Notes under the pieces: generated by a model
Database searches by the model: none
What the model saw: the letters and a program-made list of their open reading frames with translations, nothing else
What the model was told of the DNA's origin: nothing
NCBI GenBank assembly: GCA_000992695.1
Contig: LBUS01000006.1
Span: 34,076-98,075 of the forward strand
Source: Candidatus Peregrinibacteria bacterium GW2011_GWF2_38_29
GTDB lineage: Bacteria > Patescibacteriota > Gracilibacteria > UBA1369 > UBA12463
DNA length: 64,000 bases
Direction: 5' to 3'
Part shown: positions 58,756 to 64,000 of the stretch, piece by piece
Layout of the letters: the number at the start of each line of letters is the position of its first letter
How positions within the stretch are numbered: the first letter of the stretch is position 1
Translations under genes and position numbers: made by a program

Positions 58756-58784
58756 TTGACATCGCTCCCATATTTGCGATAAAT
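58756..58784 (+). promoter_or_regulatory. promoter of the orphan at 58818
   Basis: TTGACA (58756-58761), 17-base spacer, ATAAAT (58779-58784), or TAAATT with an 18-base spacer. Confidence 0.65.
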
Positions 58785-58817
58785 TCGAATTCCGTAATAT
58801 TAAATATTTTTATAATC

Positions 58818-59294
58818 ATGGTTGTGGAAGCTTACAAAGAAGGTGAAAGGCCGACAGTATCAGGCGGAACGCCAGAAGCAAGAAGAGAGCGTACAGACGC
58901 AAGAGCGCTTTTGGAGGCCGCAGGCACAAGGCCCGCCTTAGATGGATTTTTGCAAACTTTAGGAGAAGGATCATGTATAATGTCAGAAGATTTAGATTAC
59001 ACAACCGCAGTCCAAAAATTATACGATTTTGCAACAAATGGCGGAAATCATACGTGTTGCTCTGTGACATTAATTGGCTCGGATTCAACAAGGCCAACGC
59101 ATGTTGAATTAGAACTTCCAAAAAGACATGTTCAAATAGAAACCGGCGCAGAGCGAGTGCAAGCCATAATAACAATTGAAGGACGGGCTTCTAAACCGGT
59201 GCATTTTAGAGTTGAGTTTAAATATCAACATCAGGGTTCATTGCCACACATCGCAAATGCCATCGAAACTCTTCGCCGCAACGGCATTTTATAG
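58818..59294 (+). CDS. hypothetical protein, orphan
   Basis: 158 residues, soluble, alpha then beta. A helical first half (ARALLEAAGTRPALDGFLQTL) is followed by strands (HTCCSVTLIGSD, HVELELPKRHVQIETGAERVQAIITIEG, VHFRVEFKYQHQG). No known family. It directly follows the sigma array but has its own promoter, so it could be a target or a separate gene. Confidence 0.65.
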   Translation: MVVEAYKEGERPTVSGGTPEARRERTDARALLEAAGTRPALDGFLQTLGEGSCIMSEDLDYTTAVQKLYDFATNGGNHTCCSVTLIGSDSTRPTHVELELPKRHVQIETGAERVQAIITIEGRASKPVHFRVEFKYQHQGSLPHIANAIETLRRNGIL

Positions 59295-59313
59295 TTCGTG
59301 CTAAAATATCATC

Positions 59314-60438
59314 ATGAAAATCGGAATTGATTGCAGACTTTTTTCGTCAAACTTCACCGGCATTGGCCGTTATACTTACGAACTCACAAAAAATCTTTTC
59401 AAAATTGATAGCAAAAATCATTACGTTTTATTTTTTAATGATCCGGAATTTCATGCATATGTTCCACCCGCGCACAATGTGAAAAAAGTGCTTGTGAATG
59501 CGCGCCATTACTCGCTTGCCGAGCAAATTAAATTCCTTCGCGCGCTGAATAAAGAAAAACTCGATCTCATGCATTTTACGCATTTCAATGCGCCGATTTT
59601 TTATTTCAGACCATCAATTGTGACGATTCATGATTTGATTGTTTCGTTTTTTCCGGGTCGCAAAAATAAATCTTGTTTAAAAAAACTCGCATACAATATT
59701 GTTTTAAAAACTGTTACAAAAAAAGCAAAGCGTATAATCGCGGTTTCCGAACATACAAAAAAAGATCTTATAAAGATTCTTAAAATAAAATCCGAAAAAA
59801 TTTCCGTAATTTATGAAGGCATTGGAGAGGAATTCCAGAAAGTGAAATCCGCGGAAATCCTTGAGGTAACAAAGCAAAAATACGGCATAGATAAGCCATT
59901 TATTTTATATACCGGCGTTTATCGTTATCATAAAAATATCACCGGACTTCTTAAGGCTTTTAAAATTTTAAAAGATAAATTTCATGCTCCGCACAAACTT
60001 GTGATAACCGGTCGTGAAGACCCTTATTATCCGGACGTTCGCAGGATGGCGCACGATCTCGGTTTAAAAGACGATGTGATTTTTGCGGGCCTAGTTCCCG
60101 AAGAAGATTTGATTGCACTTTATTCTTGCGCAGACCTTCACACTCTTCCATCTTTTTATGAAGGATTTGGCTTTACACCGCTTGAAGCAATGGCTTGCGG
60201 AACTCCGACTGCGGTTTCACACACTTCTTCACTTCCGGAAATTTGTGGAAAAGCGGCGATCTTTTTCGATCCGCACGACACCAAAGAAATGGCTTCCACT
60301 CTGCACAAAGCCCTCGCCGATGAAGATTTGCGCAAGCGTTTAATCAAGGCCGGCCTTGAACGAGTTCAAATGTTCAAATGGGAAAATTTGGCAAAACAAA
60401 CTCTCGAAGTCTATAATACCCTCCTGACTAAAGCTTGA
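59314..60438 (+). CDS. GT4-family glycosyltransferase
   Basis: 374 residues, GT-B fold. N-terminal FTGIGRYTYELTKNL, IVTIHDLIVSFFPG; C-terminal donor-binding domain with ILYTGVYRYHKNITGLLKAF, LVITGREDPYYPDV and the E-x7-E motif EGFGFTPLEAMACGTPTAVS near 285. It probably adds a sugar from a nucleotide donor to an envelope glycan; the acceptor is unknown. Confidence 0.92.
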   Translation: MKIGIDCRLFSSNFTGIGRYTYELTKNLFKIDSKNHYVLFFNDPEFHAYVPPAHNVKKVLVNARHYSLAEQIKFLRALNKEKLDLMHFTHFNAPIFYFRPSIVTIHDLIVSFFPGRKNKSCLKKLAYNIVLKTVTKKAKRIIAVSEHTKKDLIKILKIKSEKISVIYEGIGEEFQKVKSAEILEVTKQKYGIDKPFILYTGVYRYHKNITGLLKAFKILKDKFHAPHKLVITGREDPYYPDVRRMAHDLGLKDDVIFAGLVPEEDLIALYSCADLHTLPSFYEGFGFTPLEAMACGTPTAVSHTSSLPEICGKAAIFFDPHDTKEMASTLHKALADEDLRKRLIKAGLERVQMFKWENLAKQTLEVYNTLLTKA

Positions 60439-60440
60439 TA

Positions 60441-60484
60441 ATTGAAAATTGAATGTAAATTGTAAATTGTAACTTGTAAATTTC
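60441..60484. repeat. dispersed AT-rich intergenic repeat, copy 2
   Basis: ATTGAAAATTGAATGTAAAT plus TG (60441-60462) and TTGTAAATTTCT to 60484, the same blocks as at 16975-17019. Between the glycosyltransferase and the DciA-like gene. Confidence 0.65.
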
Positions 60485-60491
60485 TGCAAAT

Positions 60492-60794
60492 ATGGCTTTC
60501 GATCCGATTCAAAATTTCTTTCCCGCAGCCGCTCAAAATCTTGGATTTTCCAAAACTTTCACATCAATCCAAATCTGCCACGGCTTTCAAAAAATTCTTC
60601 CGAAAATGATTTCAACACCCGAATCAATTTTAAATATTTCCGCCAAATCATATTCCGAAAAAACCCTAACCTTAGCCGTTTCCTCCCCTCTTTGGGCACA
60701 GGAAGTTACAATGCGCAAAGAAGGAATCATTCGTCAAATGAATGCGGATTTTGGTGATGAGGTTATCAAAAAACTTAAAATAGAATTAACTTAA
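60492..60794 (+). CDS. DciA-like (DUF721) protein
   Basis: 100 residues. The pattern LTLAVSSPLWAQEVTMRKEGIIRQMNADFGDEVIKKLKI matches the DUF721 core of DciA, the ancestral helicase operator that helps load DnaB. It lacks other domains. It is 6 bases upstream of an exported orphan. The assignment rests on the Ser-Pro-x-Trp-Ala-Gln-Glu segment and length. Confidence 0.7.
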   Translation: MAFDPIQNFFPAAAQNLGFSKTFTSIQICHGFQKILPKMISTPESILNISAKSYSEKTLTLAVSSPLWAQEVTMRKEGIIRQMNADFGDEVIKKLKIELT

Positions 60795-60800
60795 AATATT

Positions 60801-61634
60801 ATGAACAGAGGATTATTGGCAGTCGCGACATTTGTTGCTGCATTGGGTGCCGCCGCACCGGAAGCAAAAGGATTTCAAGCAGATTCATGTCCATATAAAG
60901 AAGACGTTGGCCCTGAATGGTATGCACAAGCCAATGCAGAGTTAAGGAGTCGAAGGGAGGCTTTTAGTCAAGACACTTTTTCTCAAGCAAGAGATGAGTT
61001 CGAAGCATTTTTTGATGAGGCAGCTTTAACAGGACCAGTGCTGTCACCAGAGTTTCCGGTATGCGAACCAGAGGATTTAGATGATCCAAGTCAACAGGAC
61101 GAAGAAGTATATCCAGAAATAAAAGACGTTACAGAAGATTCAGCCCGCGAAGTTTTTGAAACACTTTCCGCTCCGGGAGGAGAAGAGCCGATGGATGTCG
61201 ATGTCAACGCGTCAATTCCGGCTAAGCCACAAGCGCAAGAGTCACTCGAACCGGTTGATCATTTGGATGTTGTTGATGGACAAGTTTTGCCTTTATCTCA
61301 GCCTCCTGCTATGCGTCAACCTCAGCTTGATTTATCAAGTGCAGAAACTATGAGGGCGTTAATGGAATTCCGAGCACAAGAAGAAGCCCGAGATCAAATG
61401 TTTCGTGTGATGACAGGAGTTAGCCCAACTGATTTGGGAGAAAGAGACCGTTTGATGGGACTGAGGATGGAACGAGTGATGATTGATCCGATATCACGAG
61501 CAATGGCTTTCCCTGGGCAAAGAATGGTTATATTTCCGGACAACGTAGATCCATTAGAAAGAGCAAGAATAATTGAGAGGTTGCAACGGGGAGTAGATTT
61601 AGATACGATGAGAAACACGCCTCATCATTGGTAA
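60801..61634 (+). CDS. exported acidic hypothetical protein
   Basis: 277 residues. A likely signal peptide (MNRGLLAVATFVAALGAAAPEAKG) precedes an acidic, low-hydrophobicity protein rich in Glu, Asp, Pro and Gln, with a more ordered C-terminal part (MRALMEFRAQEEARDQMFRVM to IIERLQRGVDLDTM). Two Cys in the first half. No known family; probably secreted or surface-exposed. Confidence 0.65.
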   Translation: MNRGLLAVATFVAALGAAAPEAKGFQADSCPYKEDVGPEWYAQANAELRSRREAFSQDTFSQARDEFEAFFDEAALTGPVLSPEFPVCEPEDLDDPSQQDEEVYPEIKDVTEDSAREVFETLSAPGGEEPMDVDVNASIPAKPQAQESLEPVDHLDVVDGQVLPLSQPPAMRQPQLDLSSAETMRALMEFRAQEEARDQMFRVMTGVSPTDLGERDRLMGLRMERVMIDPISRAMAFPGQRMVIFPDNVDPLERARIIERLQRGVDLDTMRNTPHHW

Positions 61635-61657
61635 TTTTTAACTTTCTCTCGACTTCC

Positions 61658-61695
61658 GTATGCAAATAGCATACAATTGTATGCAGATAACATAC
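61658..61695 (+). promoter_or_regulatory. two tandem palindromes before the MNT/HEPN pair
   Basis: GTATGC-AAATA-GCATAC (61658-61674) and GTATG-CAGATAA-CATAC (61679-61695). Their starts are 21 bp apart, two helical turns, and the second ends four bases before the ATG at 61700. Likely operators of the winged-helix protein encoded next. Confidence 0.8.
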
Positions 61696-61699
61696 AGCT

Positions 61700-62248
61700 A
61701 TGCCTTTAAAATTCACAAAAAATCAGACGCTTATTTTAGGAACGCTTTTTAATAATCCTGAAAAAGCCTATTATTTCAGAGAAATTGGCAGAATGCTCGA
61801 TAAACCGCCGGGCTTTTTCCAGAAAGATATTGGAAACTTGGTTGAAGACGGTATTTTGGAAAGTTATTTTCAGGCCAACTCTCGTTTTTTCAAACTAAAC
61901 AAAAAATATCCGCTATACAAAGAGCTTAAAAGCATTGTTTTCAAAACAATAGGTATTGAAGGGACGCTCAAATCCGAGCTTAAAAAACTAAAAAACATAA
62001 AAGAAGCTTTTATTTATGGCTCATTTGCCCGAGGTCAAGAGCACAAAAACAGTGATATAGACCTGATGATTATCGGTTCACCAAATCAAGATCAGCTTAT
62101 GGATTTAATAAATAAGCTTGAAATTAAGTTCGGTCGCGAAGTGAATTACACGCTTATGTCCGATGAAGAATTTCAGAAAAAGTTTAAGAAAAATTTAAAT
62201 TCTTTTCTCAAAAACGTGCTACAACAGAAGAGAATTAAATTGATATAA
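61700..62248 (+). CDS. winged-helix/MNT nucleotidyltransferase (antitoxin)
   Basis: 182 residues. N-terminal winged helix (LILGTLFNNPEKAYYFREIGRML, LVEDGILESYFQANSRFFKLN), then a minimal nucleotidyltransferase domain with AFIYGSFARGQEHKNSDIDLMIIG near 108 (GS-x10-DxD). MNT proteins of this kind neutralise HEPN toxins by nucleotidylating them. The added DNA-binding head and the tandem palindromes suggest autorepression. One base before the HEPN gene. Confidence 0.88.
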   Translation: MPLKFTKNQTLILGTLFNNPEKAYYFREIGRMLDKPPGFFQKDIGNLVEDGILESYFQANSRFFKLNKKYPLYKELKSIVFKTIGIEGTLKSELKKLKNIKEAFIYGSFARGQEHKNSDIDLMIIGSPNQDQLMDLINKLEIKFGREVNYTLMSDEEFQKKFKKNLNSFLKNVLQQKRIKLI

Positions 62249-62704
62249 ATGGATTTTTTCAAGACTTATCAGCGAAACGGGTTGATTAAAAAGGAAGAAA
62301 TAGGGTTTGATCAAGTTATCAAGCATATTGAACGTGCGAATATTGATTTGAAAGTTGCTAATAAAAATCTGAAAATAGATACGGAAGCGGCTTATAACTA
62401 CGCATATCTTGCGATGTTACGAACCGGTCGCGCTTTAATGTTCTCGTGTGGTTATCGTCCGATCGACGGTAGACAGCACAAAACAGTTGTGGAATTTTGC
62501 GAACACGTTCTAGGCGAAAAATACTCAATTTTAATAAAACATTTTGATAGAATGAGGCAAAAAAGAAATAAATTCACATACGATGAACCGGGGCTTATCG
62601 TCTCGACCACAGAAACAATAAGTGCGCTCCAAAAAGCGAAAGAATTCGTAGAGCAAACAACGAAATTTATCCAGGCTAAGAATCCACAAGAAAAATTATT
62701 TTGA
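62249..62704 (+). CDS. HEPN-domain protein (toxin partner)
   Basis: 151 residues, four-helix HEPN fold: HIERANIDLKVANKNL, AYNYAYLAMLRTGRALMFSCGYRP and the last helix AKEFVEQTTKF. HEPN toxins usually have an RNase motif R-x4-6-H. Here the matching place reads RMRQKRNKFTYDE, with Tyr or Thr where His is expected, so it may be a non-nuclease variant. Next to the MNT gene with no gap, as in HEPN/MNT pairs. Confidence 0.85.
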   Translation: MDFFKTYQRNGLIKKEEIGFDQVIKHIERANIDLKVANKNLKIDTEAAYNYAYLAMLRTGRALMFSCGYRPIDGRQHKTVVEFCEHVLGEKYSILIKHFDRMRQKRNKFTYDEPGLIVSTTETISALQKAKEFVEQTTKFIQAKNPQEKLF

Positions 62705-62717
62705 TTCTAATTTAAAA

Positions 62718-63845
62718 TCACTCCAGCCCAACAACCGGCTTTCTTTTATAAGACACAAATCTTTTATTTTTATCCATTACAAAAAGTCTGGCACCTAATT
62801 TTTCATGTATATAAGCGATTATATCGATATATTCATTAACGCGATTTGGTCCGGCAAAATAATATTTTGCAGAAAGTAATAAACCCATGAAGGAATAAAT
62901 TTCTTCTTCATTATCTATTTTTAATTTTTTTAAAATATCTTCATATCGATGACTTTCTCCGCGATCCATTATTTGCCTAACAGACATTGAATTTGCCAAT
63001 TTTTCAAGATCTCCATCCAAAAAAACATTCAAAAGTTCAGTTTGTACAGCCCACGCTTTAGCCTCATCTACAACATCGCATTTTTTCTTTTCACCGGGCT
63101 TATGTGTGTAAAAATAAAGATACGCCCTCAAGGTTTCAGGATTGTCTCGCGTATCCAGTACAAAATCAGCATCAGTTCCTAAATGGGTCGCTTCATGAAG
63201 CATTGCCAAAAGATCCATTGGGCTATTGGGATTAAAATCAGAAGATAAAATCATGTGGCGTGGAAAATGAGAATATGCGGCAACAAATTTAAGAGAGTCC
63301 AGGGTCGAATCGTCAACCAGATAAGAAAAATCATACGGTCTTGTAGTGACCCTTGTAGCGGATAAATCTTTATTACTGGCCTCGGCTCTTTTGTATTTAC
63401 CATAATTTTTTAAATCATTTTTTGCATTTCTTTCAACAAGATCGAACAAGTTAATAATCCCCGGCTTCATTTTAGGATGTTTTATTTTATCAAAATTAAG
63501 CTGAGCCTTAAAAGCGGAAATTGCATTTTCAATTTGAGCTATCAAAATATCCAATTTAGCTTCATCAAAATCAGGGGGCAAATCCGGGCCAGAGGCGCTC
63601 GGCTGGGAGGTAGAGCCATCGCTAGTTGTTGCAGTAATAGCCGGATTCATTGTATTATCAAACGTTCCGTCATTGCTTCCCTTAAACATAACGCCCAAAG
63701 CAGCAGGCCCAACAATAGCAGCAATCAGAAGTAATGCGTTTCTGATTCGATGATTTTCAGCATTTTTGTGTACGTCTGCGCGCGCGCGAGGCGATCTTGC
63801 TCCTTCCTTAGACGCAGGCGCATTGCGATGATTTTTACGTCCCAT
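62718..63845 (-). CDS. membrane-anchored metallopeptidase-like protein
   Basis: 375 residues from ATG 63845. A basic N-terminus precedes one membrane helix (ALLLIAAIVGPAALGVMF, about 38-55), so the rest probably faces outward. After a Ser/Thr/Pro linker there is a helical domain, then LLAMLHEATHLGTDAD near 218, a HExxH zinc motif, with a downstream helix CDVVDEAKAWAVQTELLNVF that offers a third Glu ligand. No known family by eye. Own promoter TTGACA-16-TAGAAT. Confidence 0.75.
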   Translation of the reverse strand: MGRKNHRNAPASKEGARSPRARADVHKNAENHRIRNALLLIAAIVGPAALGVMFKGSNDGTFDNTMNPAITATTSDGSTSQPSASGPDLPPDFDEAKLDILIAQIENAISAFKAQLNFDKIKHPKMKPGIINLFDLVERNAKNDLKNYGKYKRAEASNKDLSATRVTTRPYDFSYLVDDSTLDSLKFVAAYSHFPRHMILSSDFNPNSPMDLLAMLHEATHLGTDADFVLDTRDNPETLRAYLYFYTHKPGEKKKCDVVDEAKAWAVQTELLNVFLDGDLEKLANSMSVRQIMDRGESHRYEDILKKLKIDNEEEIYSFMGLLLSAKYYFAGPNRVNEYIDIIAYIHEKLGARLFVMDKNKRFVSYKRKPVVGLE

Positions 63846-63865
63846 ATTATTCAATTTAGTGTGCT

Positions 63866-63893
63866 ATTCTATCAAATTTTTAGTTTTTGTCAA
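63866..63893 (-). promoter_or_regulatory. promoter of the HEATH-motif protein
   Basis: On the minus strand TTGACA (63893-63888), 16-base spacer, TAGAAT (63871-63866), 21 bases before the ATG. Confidence 0.75.
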
Positions 63894-63912
63894 ATACATA
63901 TATGTTTTCTAG

Positions 63913-64000
63913 TCAATACCTTTGCATCACTTCTATAGGCGTTTGCATTTGCAAGGCCATGTGTGGTCTTTCATTGTTATAGAAATGAAGATATTCAGGG
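63913..64000 (-). mobile_element. transposase C-terminus (IS3-like integrase core), partial
   Basis: The last 28 residues of a frame that enters from the right edge: PEYLHFYNNERPHMALQMQT, then P-I-E-V-M-Q-R-Y and a TGA stop (63915-63913). FYN-x-ERPH-x-AL-x-x-x-TP is the usual end of rve/IS3- or IS481-type transposases. No inverted repeat end could be fixed in the bases shown. Confidence 0.88.

Noticed and set aside
1..64000. UGA read as glycine (code 25)
   Set aside because: Conserved genes are full length without in-frame UGA, and UGA ends several genes.
1..64000. CRISPR array
   Set aside because: No run of regularly spaced repeats with unique spacers; the tandem unit at 39301 has no spacers.

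Overview
This 64 kb window looks like chromosomal DNA from a small-genome, AT-rich bacterium, most likely a Patescibacteria/CPR member of the Peregrinibacteria or Gracilibacteria type. That placement is inference, because no 16S rRNA is present. The basis is short, tightly packed genes, many orphan proteins, a compact MEP isoprenoid cluster with a fused IspDF, PdxST, a TrpB without TrpA beside it, and almost no Shine-Dalgarno sequences. UGA works as a normal stop: long conserved genes carry no in-frame UGA.

Layout. 0-2.4 kb: a RelE-type toxin, orphans and tmRNA. 2.4-12.8 kb: mfd and dnaN diverge from a thioredoxin lipoprotein/CcdA pair, rny, a VanW protein and a DMT transporter. 12.8-18.8 kb: a 146-bp multi-hairpin element, a TPR protein, ricT-holB, murF, infC-rpmI-rplT. 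18.8-22.9 kb: ispG-dxr-ispDF-ispE. 22.9-27 kb: a 1366-residue orphan. 27-31 kb: pdxST and a trp locus (trpR, leader peptide, attenuator, orphan, trpB). 31-41.3 kb: recR, MFS transporter, DUF3800 protein, GHKL ATPase, carB, four related small orphans, nrnA, queG. 41.3-53.5 kb: AbiE system, 2-oxoacid:ferredoxin oxidoreductase, a paired Cys-rich family, cobalamin adenosyltransferase, NifU-like protein, MgtA, and a RHH/RelE module. 53.5-64 kb: a probable small RNA, tRNA-Asp abutted by a LAGLIDADG endonuclease, four tandem sigma factors, a glycosyltransferase, a DciA-like protein, an MNT/HEPN module, an anchored HEATH-motif metallopeptidase and the end of a transposase.

The strongest new observations are two. 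First, a complete trp control region: a TrpR operator on the trpR promoter plus a 21-codon leader with two Trp codons that overlaps the trpR stop and runs into mutually exclusive antiterminator and terminator hairpins. TrpR, the orphan and TrpB contain no tryptophan at all. Second, an array of four consecutive RpoH-like sigma genes, in which genes 1 and 3 share a collinear promoter/leader and a shared 3' junction.

Other themes: an A-rich repeat family lying inside carB and at the start of pdxT, read in different frames; near-consensus TTGACA-17-TATAAT promoters in front of many orphan genes; palindromic operators over the promoters of several autoregulated modules; and a structured element between 12821 and 12966 that fits no family I recognise.
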